From: Silene latifolia
Lineage: Eukaryota; Streptophyta; Magnoliopsida; Caryophyllales; Caryophyllaceae
Direction of reading: 5' to 3'
NCBI RefSeq assembly: GCF_048544455.1
Contig: NC_133536.1
Location: 169,528,325 to 169,592,324, forward strand
DNA: 64,000 nt
Shown: in pieces, positions 35,411 through 47,344 of the stretch
Numbering within the stretch: the stretch's first letter is position 1
Layout of the letters: the number at the start of each line of letters is the position of its first letter
Notes under the pieces: generated by a model
Told to the model about the DNA's origin: nothing
What the model saw: the letters and a program-made list of their open reading frames with translations, nothing else
The model's database searches: none
Program-made: the position numbers and the translations under genes

Positions 35411-37293
35411 CTCGGTCGTTTGTATCTTTGAGTCATGTTAAACGGTTGGGTTTGAGGGTATATGAGTCTGTAAGTGAGCAAGTTTTTATATCTTCGGGTG
35501 AGTCTGTATCTTGTGGGAGGTTATATAGGGATGTACCTATGATAGTTGGGCAAGTTGATTTCCCTGTAGACTTGCTAGAGTTTCCTTTTGACGGTTTTGA
35601 GATGATAGTTGGGATGGATTGGCTGGGAAAGTATAAAGCTTAAATAGACTGTCATCAAAAGAAAGTGTCTTTAAGAGGTCCTAAGGGTGTTAGTGTGTCT
35701 TATCGTGGGTTTCTAGTCAAACCCAAAGTTAAGTTGATTGCAGCTGTCACCTTGAAGTCTTACCTGAGGAAGGGATGTCCTTTGATCTTGTGCCATGTGA
35801 GAGATGACCGGATAGAGAGTCCGACAGTTGATCAGATACCGGTGGTGGAAGAGTTTGAGGATGTGTTTCTAGAGGAGATTCCGGGGTTGCCGCCGAGAAG
35901 AGAGATAGATTTCACAGTAGAGTTGCAACCAGGGACGGGGCCAATCTCTAAGGCACCGTACCGTATGGGTCCTAAGGAGATGGAGGAGCTTAGGAAACAG
36001 TTGGATGATCTGATAGAGAAGGGATACATTAGACCTAGTGTATCGCCGTGGGGAGCACCAGTTCTTTTCTTGAAGAAGAAGAAGAATGGGAGTTTGAGGT
36101 TGTGCATAGATTACAGAGAGCTGAACCGAGTGACGGTGAAGAACAAGTATCCTTTGCCAAGGATAGATGACCTGTTTGATCAGTTGAGTGGTGCATTGGT
36201 CTTTTCCAAGATTGATTTGAGGTCGGGGTACCATCAGGTGAAGATTAGAGAGGTGGACATACCAAAGACAGCTTTCACGTCGAGGTATGGCCATTATGAG
36301 TATGTAGTGATGCCGTTTGGGTTATCTAATGCACCGGCTGTGTTTATGGATTTGATGAACAAAATCTTCAGACAGTTTTTGGACAAGTTTGTGGTGGTAT
36401 TTATCGATGACATCTTAGTCTACTCTAAGACTAAGGAGGAGCATGAGGAGCATCTGAGGATCGTGTTGCAAACTTTGAGGGAGCATGAGTTGTATGCTAA
36501 GCTGTCCAAGTGTGAGTTCTGGTTAGAGAAAGTTGCTTTTCTGGGGCATGTGATCTCTAAGGAGGGAGTAGCTGTGGATCCGGCGAAGATTGAGGCAGTG
36601 ACAAAGTGGGAAGCACCAAAGAATGTTGCTGAGATCAGGAGTTTTCTGGGTTTAGCTGGGTACTACAGACGGTTCGTGAAAGATTTCTCCAAGATAGCTA
36701 GACCTATGACAGCGTTGATGAGGCAAGAGAACAGGTTTCGTTGGGATGAGAGTTGTGAGACGGCGTTCCAAACATTAAAGGAGCGTTTGACCACAGCTCC
36801 TATCTTAGCATTGCCTGAAGGGATCGAGAACTTTGAGGTTTATACAGATGCCTCAAAGAATGGGTTGGGATGTGTGTTGATGCAGAACGGTAAATTGATT
36901 GCCTATGCATCTAGGCAATTGAAGCCTTATGAGGAGAACTACCCTACTCATGATCTGGAGTTGGGTGCAGTGGTGTTTGCTCTCAAGATATGGAGACATT
37001 ACCTTTATGGACCAATATTTAAGGTATTTTCTGATCACAAGAATCTCAAGTATATTTTCATTCAAAAGGAGTTGAACATGAGACAGAGGAGGTGGATGGA
37101 GCTGATTGGCGATTATGACATGGAAATTATCTACCATGAAGGGAAGGCCAATGTAGTTGCTGATGCTTTGAGTATGAAGAGTGTACATTCTCTGTGTACA
37201 ACTCTATCTTTGATGAGGCTGAGAGATGATGTAGCGAGGTTTGGGATACATATGATGCAGAAAGAAGATGCCATGGGTGATCTGACAGTGTAG
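35395..37293 (+). pseudogene. pol: E6 protease, reverse transcriptase and RNase H
   Basis: The protease active site DSG at about 35398-35407 is followed by a 1-base deletion. The protease then continues in the frame of 35428-35643 (DLLEFPFDGFEMIVGMDWLG) to a stop. Reverse transcriptase in the 35665-37293 frame has [42 protein letters not shown] and [11 protein letters not shown] (FIDD active site). RNase H has [27 protein letters not shown] and FSDHKNL. The RT-RH frame itself is unbroken to the TAG near 37291. It would copy the element RNA. Confidence 0.92.
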
Positions 37294-39418
37294 CTTGAGT
37301 TTTATGATGACATTCGAGGTAAGCAGGAGTTGGATCCTAAGATAGTTGAGTGGAGAGCTAGAGTAGAGAAAGGGACAGTGTCTCGATTCTCCATTCACAC
37401 AGATGGTAGTTTGAGGTTTGACGGTAGGTGGTGTGTTCCTAATGATGAGGAGTTGAAAAAGACTATCATGATAGAGGCGCATTGCACACCATATTCAGTT
37501 CATCCAGGTGGAGATAAGTTGTATAAGGATTTAAAGAATACGTTTTGGTGGCCTGGAATGAAGAAAGAGACAGCTGAGTTTGTGGCCCGTTGTTTGACAT
37601 GCCAAGAGAGTTAAGGGGGAACAGCAATGACCACAAGGTAAGATTCAGTCTTTAACGGTACCTGAGTGGAAGTGGGAATCCATTTCCATGGATTTTATCG
37701 TGGGTTGGCCAAAGAGTCAACAAGGTAACAACATGATTTGGGTAATAGTAGATCGACTGACCAAGTCAGCTCACTTTGTTCCAAAGAAAGATACATGGAC
37801 TAAAGCACAATTGGCTATGGCCTATCGAAAGAACGTGCTTAAGTTACATGGAGTCCCTAAGGACATAGTGTCTGACAGAGATGCGAGATTTATATCAAGG
37901 TTTTGGAAAGAGTTGCAGGAGTCGTTGGGAACAACTTTGAAGATGAGTACAACATTTCATCCTGCCTTCCTGCAGGTTACTCCATTTCTAGTGGTTATCA
38001 CTGGCTGAGGCAGAAACACACTACTGTGGATTGGCACAAACCAGTATGGAACTCTTGGTGCATTCCAAAGCACAATTTCATTAACTGGTTGATAGCTAGG
38101 GAAGCATTGCATCTTAAGGATAAACTTTACCATTTGGGTATTATTCAAGATGATTTGTGCTTGTTATGTGGAGCTGCTGCTGAAACCCATGGACACTTAT
38201 TTCAGCAATGTCAGTATACTTGCCGTTTATTGCAGCTGGTGAAGACTAAACTTAACTTAGCCATGCCTAATGTCAACCTGCTAGTTTGGATTTCTAGGAA
38301 GCCATGGTCAAGTGTAAAGAAGAAGGTAGCCCTTGCTTGGGTGCAAGCTCTTTTCTATGAGGTTTGGATCCAAAGGAATAGGGTGCGAATTGAAGGCAGT
38401 CTGATGCATCCTAATTATGTCTTGGATAAAATTAGTGCCTTGTTGAAATTTAGATCTTATTCTTGGCAAAAATGTAAACTTAGTTTGAATGAGGAGACTT
38501 GGCTTAATTCGATCAACAATGGTTGAATTTCCTTGTTTCCCAAAATTGAACCGTTGTGGTTGTTTGTAATCGTTTGTTTCATTCTTAATGAGAAGCTTAC
38601 CTTTTACCAAAAAAAAAACATTTCATCCTGCGACAGACGGACAGACTGAGAGAACAATCAAGACTCTTGAGGATATGTTGCGAGCTTGTGTGATGGATTT
38701 TGGTGGTAGCTGGGAACAGAGGTTGGACTTGATAGAATTTTCTTACAATAACAGCGATCACACTAGTATTGGTATGGCACCGTTTGAGGCTTTGTATGGG
38801 AGGAGATGTAGGAGTCCGATTTGTTGGGACGATAGTGCTGAGGCAGTGGTTTTAAGACCAGAGATGGTGCATGAGATGGTGGAACAGATTAAGATGGTCA
38901 GGGAACGGATGAGAGCAGCTCAGGATAGGCAAAAGAGTTATGCAGATCTACATCGCCGGGACATAGAGTTTCAAGTTGGGGACAAGGTTCTTTTGAAAGT
39001 GTCTCTTATGCGTGGGGTTATAAGATTTGGGAAGAAAGGCAAGTTAAGTCAGAAGTTTATTGGACCTTATGAGATCTTAGAGCGAGTTGGGGAAGTTGCA
39101 TATCGTCTGGCTTTACCAGCTGCGCTAGAGAGAGTGCATAATGTGTTTCATGTATCGCAGCTGCGGAAGTATGTGAGTGACCCGTCACATGTGTTAGAGG
39201 CAGAGAGCTTAGAGCTAGATGAGTCCTTATCATATCTTGAGGTGCCTAAGCAGATTCTTGACCGAAAGGTTAGGAAGACTAGGAGTGGTGAGACAGTTTT
39301 GCTTAAGATCCTTTGGTCTAACCACGAGACTGAGGAAGCAACATGGGAGCCAGAGGAAGCTATGAAAGAGCGTTACCCTTTTCTTTTTTATCAGGTATGT
39401 ATGGTTACAGGGACGTAA
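37294..39418 (+). pseudogene. pol: E6 integrase and chromodomain, split by a LINE fragment
   Basis: The zinc-binding domain (HCTPYSVHPGGDK, CLTCQ) ends in a frameshift at about 37612. The core shows MDFIVGWPKS (first Asp) and VSDRDARFISRFWK (second Asp). The coding sequence is broken at 37966 by the LINE piece and resumes at 38617 with [16 protein letters not shown], which holds the catalytic Glu. The C-terminal part has the GPYEI and [11 protein letters not shown] motifs of gypsy integrases. A chromodomain-like tail ([32 protein letters not shown]) is thought to direct insertion to chromatin. The domain order identifies a chromovirus. Confidence 0.88.
37966..38616 (+). mobile_element. 5'-truncated LINE (L1-type) tail inserted in E6 integrase
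   Basis: 651 bases with a poly-A end, flanked by a perfect 15-base TSD aacatttcatcctgc (37951-37965 and 38617-38631). It encodes about 180 residues of a LINE ORF2 C-terminus with the zinc-binding reverse-transcriptase-associated domain: WNSWCIPKHNFINWLIAR and LCLLCGAAAETHGHLFQQC (Cys-Cys-His-Cys), then KVALAWVQALFYEVWIQRN, ending at 38526. About 80 bases of 3' UTR and the A tract follow. A 5' truncation plus a long TSD is the signature of target-primed reverse transcription. Confidence 0.92.
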
Positions 39419-39628
39419 CCTTGTTTCTTTTAGGGGGGTAGGAGATGATCGCGAAGAGTTTTTAAGAGTTTTATACCCTTTTTGTATGTTGTGACGGTAT
39501 GTTTGTCGGGATGAGTTGGGTTAGTAACACGTTTTATGTTGAGTTTTGTTTTGGTTGTTGAGTCGGAAGTGTTGAGGGAGTACCTTTGTTTAGTAGTGGT
39601 TTGAACTTCGGGGACGAAGTTCTTTATA

Positions 39629-39640
39629 AGGAGGGAAGAC
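39629..39640 (+). other. E6 polypurine tract
   Basis: aggagggaagac directly before the 3' LTR at 39641. Purine-rich and in the position expected for plus-strand priming. Confidence 0.75.
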
Positions 39641-40983
39641 TGTAATACTCCGTATTTATGAGTCTTTGGGTACTCTATCGAATAGGCCTTACTCTGTCGA
39701 GTAAGGGGGAGTTGCATCTTAAAATAGTTTATGACCTGTTGGGTACTCGATCGAGTAAATAGGGTACTCGATAGAGTAAGGGGGTACTCGATCGAGTACC
39801 TTGGGTACTCGATCGAGTAGCCGGTTTACGGGGAGTTTTTCTCGTGTTTTGTTAATTATGCGATTAAGATATATAACCTTTTCCGTCATCATGCTAAACA
39901 CTTTTGCAAAACCTAATTTACTGTCAAAGAGAGAAAGCAAGTACGTTCATCATCTTAATCGCATTGTTAACAAATCCCGGAGTTTGGAAGGTCGGTTTTC
40001 ATCGTTTGTTATACCGTTGAGATCCTTGCGTCAAGGGTAAGATCTATGTACCCTTTTTGTTGTCTTTCCTTTAAGTTGGTTAAACCCTAATCTAGGGATT
40101 TGGGGGTTTTTAAGTAGTTTGTGATTTGGTAGCATTTGTATGTTGTATGATAGGAGGAGGTTTCGTAGAAGAAGTTTTTTGATACAGCTGTAGAGACCGT
40201 CTGATAGTGTGCTTTCCAGGTAAGATTTCCTACTCAGTATTAGTCCCATAATGGGATGATTGTTGATGTGTTGTGGTTGATTGAATAATATAGTAATTGT
40301 TTTGTGACGGTTTGTTGATTGTGATTGTTTGTCTCTGGTTCTCGAGGCGTGTCCTCGTAGAGTGGGGTCACTTGCGTGAGTGGCTTCACGCCCTAGTTTC
40401 GCCCTTCGTGGAACCCGCCACGGAAGGGGATGTGCACATTAATGGACAGGGTTATCGCTCATTATGAGGAGCGGGGATTTGGTGGGTACGGCTGCGGTCC
40501 CCCCCTGGCAGGGCTGGTCCAGTGGACAGTCGGTGATTGAGATTGTTGGAATTGGTGTGGTTGTGTGTGTGACAGTTAAGCTGTCTGTTTATCTTATTGT
40601 TGATATATATTGAGTTGTGTGATTAGTATTGACCCCGGTTGTTGTTTTGTAAACCTGCGGTGATCTATTCGGGGATGGTGAGCAGTAGTTGAGCAGGTTT
40701 CAGTTGAGTACTGGGATAGCTGGGAGGTGCCACCGTCTGACGATAGAAGTCTTCCGCTGTAGTATTTTAGTTTTATGACATTTCAGTATTTCAGTAGACG
40801 GTTGGTTTTAAGAACTTGTACCCGTATTTTGGGATTTGGTTTTAGTTGTACTTTTCACTAAAGTTATATTATTTAAGTTGTTTCGTTATTGTCTTATGAA
40901 TATCATGCCTCGGGTAACCGAGATGGTAGCATCCTCATATCTGAGTGGTCCTGGTAAGACACTTAGAGTATGGGGGTGTTACA
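39641..40983 (+). repeat. E6 3' LTR
   Basis: 1343 bases, same ends as the 5' LTR. It carries four tACTCGATCGAGTa-type sites (39743-39820, one mutated to CGATAGAG) against two in the 5' LTR, a difference of about 40 bases. Other differences are scattered substitutions and short indels. Confidence 0.92.
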
Positions 40984-41639
40984 GTGCTAACCTCTTATTT
41001 ATCTAAATAAAAGCATAATTTTCAACTATCATATATTCTCCCCTTTACCATTTGTTGACAACGGGAATTGATTTGAGATTTGATTTAAAACAAACAATAT
41101 GTTCCAATTCAATGCAAATACACTCGAACGACGTTCCGTACCGAGTAAGAGGAGGACTCGAAACTCCGTGTCCATTCTCTTTACCTACTCAATGTCCGAC
41201 AATAGAAAACTTTCGATAGCACCGAATTTAGAACGAGCTTTTATCAAAGGGATTCTACGACGAACCCAGATAACAAACAAGAACATCTCCTTGTTCATGA
41301 TCAATGACGGAAGGCAAGCTCATTCCCCACAAAAATATCCCATCACCAAATATCAACCTCTCACCAACGGGTACATCCCCGTCTGTACCTCAACCTTCCT
41401 CGAACGAAGGACGGCAAAAAAACCAATATATCCAAAGCAAATCCAAAGCGAAAGGCCAAAATCAAAGGCCCAAGCTAATATCCTTTCACCCAAAGCCAAA
41501 GCGAAAGGCCAAAATCAAAGGCCCAAGCCAAAAGTCATTCACCTAATGCCAAAGCAAATCCAAGCCAAAACAAAGGCAAAAACCAAAGCCAAAGCAAAAG
41601 CCAAGGCTAAAACCAAAACAAAAACAAAATAGTGAAATT

Positions 41640-42165
41640 CAAATTAGCTATTTCCACAAATTCCAAACGATGAAATGCAAAACCGTCACTTTTCAAAAAT
41701 GAAATAACGGAATTCAAGATTCGTTATTTTCCTACAATTTCAAATGACGGATTTAAAAACCGTCCTTTTCAAAAAATGAAATAACGGAATTCAAAATTCG
41801 TTATTTTCCCACAATTTCAAATGACGGATTTAAAAACCGTCCTTTTCAAACAAAAACGAAATAGCGAAATTCAAATTCGTTATTTTCTCACAATTCCACA
41901 CGATGGAATTAGAACCATCCTTTTCAAACAAAGATGAAATAGCGAAATTCAAATTCGTTATTTTCCCACAATTCCAAACGACGGATTTAAAAATCGTCCT
42001 TTTCAAACAAGTAACGAAATAGCGAAATTCAAATTCGTTATTTTCTCTCAATTCCAAACGACGGAATTTAAAACCGTCCTTTTTCAAACAAAAAACGAAA
42101 TAGCGGAATTCAAATTCGTTATTTTCCCACAATTTCAAATAACAGAATTAAAACTGTCACTTTTC
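41640..42165 (+). repeat. E5 tandem array, about 78-81-bp unit
   Basis: Six or seven units with gaaatagcgaaattcaaatt and a cgttattttcccacaattc segment, each ending in an accgtccttttcaaac block. atagcg starts at 41861, 41939, 42019 and 42100 give periods of 78, 80 and 81. No function assigned. Confidence 0.85.
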
Positions 42166-42184
42166 AAACTTCGGACCAACAAGT

Positions 42185-42490
42185 CTAACACCAAAATACA
42201 AAGTCCAGGACCAACAAGTCCAAAGCCCGGGACCCATGAATCCAAAACACCAAGTTCAGGACCAACAAGTCCAAAGCCCGGGACCCATGAGTCCAAAACA
42301 CCAAGTCCAGGACCAACAAGTCCAAAGCCCAGGACCCATGAGTCCAAAACACCAAGTCCAAGACCAACAAGTCCAAAGCCCAAGGCCAATAAGTCCAAAA
42401 TACAAAGTCCAGGACCAACGAGTTCAAAGCCCAGGACGAACAAGTCCAACACACCAAATTCTGGGACGACAAGTCCAAAACACCAAACAC
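42185..42490 (+). repeat. E5 tandem array, 51-bp unit
   Basis: Units with tccaaaacaccaagtccagg and accaacaagtccaaagcc; starts at 42241, 42292 and 42343 give a 51-base period. Being a multiple of three, it opens long frames on both strands, which are artefacts of the repeat. Confidence 0.85.
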
Positions 42491-44119
42491 TAAAACCTCA
42501 ACCAACACTGCTTCACCCTTAAGTCCTTCTAGAGACTATTACAAGGAGACCTATCTAGGCTTCTGAGGATTCCCCTCAAGCTCGGAATATCACACCTTAA
42601 CCTTTAAGGTCCAGCTTGGGAATCTGATCCCACATTATTTACCAACCATTGCGTGCTCAGGCCACATCAAACCTGAGATCCCATGCCGCACCACATTACA
42701 GGCCGTAAGCCACCGGCCAAAACACCACAAAATATAAACTCCAGATTTTTATCTGTCAAACAAACCTTTCTTTACCAAGTTTCACATTCCAAATTGCGGA
42801 AGCCATTTTCACCTTGACCTAGATATGGAGTCCTCGAGTGCTTTGCTACCGAGAACGGGACATACCCAATCTACCCTTATTAGGGTCCACTTTTTAGTGT
42901 GCTCACTTGATAAGGAACATTTTCACAAATTACACCTCTTAGATTCATGATCAAGGAGGAATGATCTCAAATCAACTTCTCGAGTCACCAAACGGAATTT
43001 ACCATCGTGACCCTCACACTTTAAGATCCTAATATCTCGCTTAGGCACACGTTCCGAACTACGACCTGGTTTGATTTCGCAAACACGCGAATACGTAGGC
43101 AGTCCCTCAACAAGGAGACAACCGCATATCCATTTCAATCTCAACATCAATCCTCAAAAGCGGCCCATCCAGCTGCAAAAAATAATCTCTTTACTGGGGG
43201 CTTCTTCCTTAAGACGTCGCCCATTCCTCCTTTTGCCAAATTCCGGTCTTCTCACTCTGGGGGGCTTCTCTTTCGAGACACCACCCATCCTTTATCCCCA
43301 TACATCTTTTGAGTCCCAACTACAGTCCAAAATAAAACCGCCCATAGCCTAGTGCTCGGTTCAGACGACGACAAGGTCTTGGTTCCGCTCTCCGAATCAT
43401 CAAACTCGAGAAGGGATCTCAAAACAAGCAAACAAAGGCAAAGATGTCTGAAGAAGATAATTAAAACATGTTCCCCAGCTGAGCGGACCTTCTACCTCAG
43501 GGATTTGATACGCGTTGTCACCCTTTCTTTGCTAAGGAGTTGCGCACATATAAGCAAAGTCTGTCAGAGTCACCCCATGTCGTGTCGATACTGAATTTGC
43601 ATGACATTCACGACATCCTGTTTGTCAGTCTGTCAGTATGCGTCCATGTGAGTCAATGTCGCAAGGTCACGTGTCTTCAATCAATCAAATCACGGATCTA
43701 CAAGCAACAAGATTCAATATTAAACTTCACAACTTTCAAAACTTCTATCTCCCCTCGTGTGAGATATTACATGCTAGTTGCTTATATGCTAACTGCTCAC
43801 ATACTTATGTGCTTACGTGCTTATATGCCTGCATTCAACGTGCTTGTCTATGCAACTGCGGATTTGTGTGGTCACTAACCATGCAGGTAATCTGGAGAAG
43901 ACAAACACACTCCATCTAAGTATTGGGTTTTTCCCATCAAACACCGACTCATCAAGTCCAAGGGCTTTAACCCTGTCGATTACATGGCGTACCCTACCTC
44001 CCATTGAGCAGCAACTCATATCCCCGGCGAGTCCTGAGAAGTTTCTAACTCCCCAGTGAGTGCCGATTTTCAAATGGAAGTCACACATGCTATTTCCCAG
44101 AGTTGATCATTCGACCATC

Positions 44120-44400
44120 GATGGCTGACGAGCCTCAGAACGCACCTTCAACATGGTTGGCGAGCCTCGAAATGCACCTTCAACATAGCTGACGAGCCTT
44201 TGCACGCACACAAGAAGCAATTCTAGGACATATCCCGAAGATGCTTCAGGTATGACTCCTTCCTATGGCTAGTGAGCCTCAAAATGCACCACCTTCAACA
44301 CCGGCTGGCGAGCCTTTGCGCGCATTAGATTCAAGGACGTATCCCAAAGATGCCTCAGTTATGACTCCTTCTTATGGCTGGCGAGCCTTTATATGTAGTC
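44120..44400 (+). repeat. E5 degenerate gagcct repeats
   Basis: Imperfect copies of ggctgacgagcct followed by cgcaccttcaacat, and a larger duplicated part (tatcccgaagatgc... / tatcccaaagatgc... with gactcctt). Unknown role. Confidence 0.55.
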
Positions 44401-44626
44401 TAATGGACTTTAAATAACCCGAATACGAAGTCGACAGACTCTAAAATGTTCCTGACGGCAGGTTCTTTACTCCAATAACCGAGTCGCCTCGACGTCGCCC
44501 TCCCCGACGGCAGGTTTTAAGCTCAAACCCTTTTGAGTCGCCTCGAGGTCGCAATGGTCTTCAGGTTGTAATCTTCGATTGAAGTGGAGGCCATACTTTG
44601 ACTTTTGCCCTGTCCAAGCCTCAGTC

Positions 44627-44638
44627 AAAGTGGGGGCT
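44627..44638 (+). other. E5 polypurine tract
   Basis: aaagtgggggct immediately before the 3' LTR start at 44640, in the position of the plus-strand primer. Confidence 0.75.
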
Positions 44639-45257
44639 CTGTAGATACCCAATAAATGCACCTTCCAAAAACCACCCGATGATGATCGGAGTATAACGTG
44701 TTTTTGATATGCGTGCGTGGATTGGATATACATGAGACGGTTTAATTCACTACTCGAATATGAAAAATGATTTCAAAAGTTTTCTAACTTCATTTGCATT
44801 AAAATAACACTATTTAGAGTTAAAACCGTCTTCGGACCCAAAACCGACTCAGAAACCCGCAACTCGAGTCAACCTGAGTCAACCCAAATCTCAAATGTCA
44901 AAAATAAGCCATGAATGTCTATCATTTCATTTCCATCAAAATGACCTTAATTAGAGTCAAAACTAACACAGAGCCAAAAACTGACTCGAAATTCAAATCC
45001 CGACTCACACGGGTCAAACTCTAGGCAAAGACACAAAATACCTACCCCAAATATTACCTAAGAGTAAGCTTACACGGCTAAGCAAACCTAAAAGACCACA
45101 AATCACAACCAACAAAACATTGGTTAGAACAAATGCAAAATCCAAATTTCTGAAAGGGACAATACACCCACTTCAGTCACAAGGTAGCTTGCGCCTCTTT
45201 AGGCATGCCCTTGGCCAACAAGCAAACTTAACCGACTTGCTACCACCCCCATTTATC

Positions 45258-45265
45258 TATAAATA
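45258..45265 (+). promoter_or_regulatory. Putative TATA box in E5 3' LTR
   Basis: TATAAATA within a segment that the 5' LTR has lost. Its place in the U3 part fits an LTR promoter. This is prediction from the motif only. Confidence 0.45.
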
Positions 45266-47344
45266 CCACGCTTCACACACCAAAAAACTCACGCGAGAGT
45301 CCGCCCCCTCCTTCTCCCTTAGACTTCTAGACTCGACTTCCTAAGTCCCAAAATCGACACGTGTTTACGACCTACCGATCGTAAACATAAGCCTCACACA
45401 TTTTGTTTGGTACCGTCGCCGTGCATTCGACCGGCCCATTTGACCAACTCAATTCATCAATCAACATGTTTTAATTAACATATTTTCAAAACAAAATCCT
45501 TTTTAAGGCACTATTTTAAACTTCTTTGATCGCGAGTAGTCACAACGAGAATACCGTCTCTAAAGTCGTCTACGTCGCAAACATCAATACACGTAAGTTT
45601 GAGGGCGTAAACAACTCATTTATTTCATGTCTTTACTGTTTTTATGAGTTTATGAGCATGAACAATGCATAACACGATTCAAATATAGGTTAGACAAGCC
45701 AAAACCGAGTTTTGGCCCGAGACAGAAGCCCTTTGCTATGCAAAGAGGCTCGCGCCTCTTGTGGGTTATCGGGTCAGAATCATCCGTGTTTGTTCTCGTC
45801 TTTCCTCTTTATTTTATTTCTTATTGGGAATCGGTTTTTACCATTTGAAATGTTTTAATTCATTTTTATGACAAACTTTTTAGCCATAAATTATAATCAC
45901 CCTTGGTTCCATATACCATGACGGTTTAATCCATGACTCGGTGATATTAATTGGTTAATTACATTTTAAAATAAATTCTTTTCTTTTATTTACCATTTTA
46001 ATTCATTTTTATGATAAACATATTTCGACCATTACAAAAATCATCCTTGGTTCTTTATACCATGATGGTTTATTCCGTGACTCGGTGATATTATTTGGTT
46101 AATTACAAATTAAAGGGTGTTTTAAACACCTTTTATTTTATTTACCACTTTTCTCAATTGTTTACATTTGTAAATATATTAGTCATAATTCAAAATCATC
46201 CTTGGTTCTTTATACCATGTCGGTTTAATCCGAGTACGATGATTAACTTGACTAATTACAAAGAAATGAACTTAACATGATTAGTTTAAATCAAATATTT
46301 TACATTTTTGTTTGTAAACTATACTTTTCAAACATGCAAATCCGATAACGAATATTACTAACATAATAGTAATTATTCCGAGTCATGCAAACAACATTTG
46401 CAAATCTTTCATCATAAATACGGTTTTAAATAATCTTTTCAAGAACCAGGGGACGCCCCCTTAGGTCGGCTCATGGCTCGCGCCCCAAGCGGCCGCCTGT
46501 TTCCATCTTTCAAAAACCAGGGCAGAGCCCTTTATCTCGCCAATAGGCTCGCGCTTTAACAGGGCTGCCTGGCACTGTTCTGTCCCATTTTGGTACTTGT
46601 CTAGGACGATCCCGATTACGGTTTATCCGAATACGTGACGGGTCAGATTGACAAGTTTTCGTTTTTTACACTTTGTCATTTGACACCCTTTTTCAATAAA
46701 TGGATCATGTTAAGCGTCATAACCCGAATTTGGTAAATGGATGTTTAATTTTCGTTTTCACATGTAAATCAATCTAAATCCAACTTGACATCTTATGCTT
46801 GATATTTGGATTAACAAACCGACTTAGAAAGGTCACATGTTAGGTTAACATTATTGGATGTGCATTAATGAATTTACACCGTTTTATCAACTTTCACTAC
46901 TACATTTAGATTCTATAGCAACACTTTGCTATTGTTGCATAATGTCATATAAATGTTGCAATAGAGTTTATGCAACACTTAATCAAGTGCTACATCAGGT
47001 CTTGTTGCATTAGGTCATTGCAACGCTTAATGCAACACTTTTTAATCTGAAGCAACACTTTTGAAAAGTGTTGCATTGGTCATGTTTATGCAACACTTTT
47101 TCAATTGCAAAGGCAACATTTTTTATCTTCTAATGCAACATTTCTTATGTAAAAAAAGCAACACTTCCTGAACTAATGCAATACTTTTCATGTTGATAAG
47201 CAACACTTATATCAAATTAATGCAACATTTTTATTTTGGAAACGCAACACTGGTTACGTCCCAAAACAACACTTATAATAAACAAATGCAACACTAATTT
47301 ATTCAAAAACAACACTTAAAAAAGTGCAACAACATAAGGACTTG

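Larger units (their letters stand above)
32044..40983 (+). mobile_element. E6: chromodomain Ty3/gypsy retrotransposon (Tekay/Del-like)
   Basis: 8940 bases bounded by TSD gtgct (32039-32043 and 40984-40988), with LTRs at both ends, an initiator-Met PBS, a polypurine tract and gag-PR-RT-RH-INT in gypsy order followed by a chromodomain-like C-terminus. A LINE fragment interrupts the integrase. Several stops and frameshifts inactivate it. The Tekay/Del call rests on domain order and the end of the integrase; it was not tested by alignment. Confidence 0.92.
40984..44639 (+). other. E5 3' internal region
   Basis: E5 sequence resumes after E6. There is no polymerase coding sequence; the lysine-rich frame at 41099-41632 derives mainly from aaagcc repeats after about 41430. 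It contains two tandem arrays (annotated) and a stretch near 43046-43110 with gaactacgacctg and aatacgtaggcag. I associate these words with the 3' region of Tat-lineage elements. Degenerate repeats with gctgacgagcct / ggcgagcct occur at about 44120-44400. Confidence 0.6.

Noticed and set aside
37903-38526. Integrase-LINE fusion protein
   Set aside because: The open frame crosses the LINE insertion junction by chance; the TSD shows the two parts have separate origins.
41099-41632. 177-residue lysine-rich frame
   Set aside because: The C-terminal half is aaagcc repeats and the N-terminal half shows no family motif; it lies in the non-coding 3' region of E5.
42135-42508. Open frames on both strands with 17-residue repeats
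   Set aside because: The 51-base array opens several frames at once, which is a repeat artefact.
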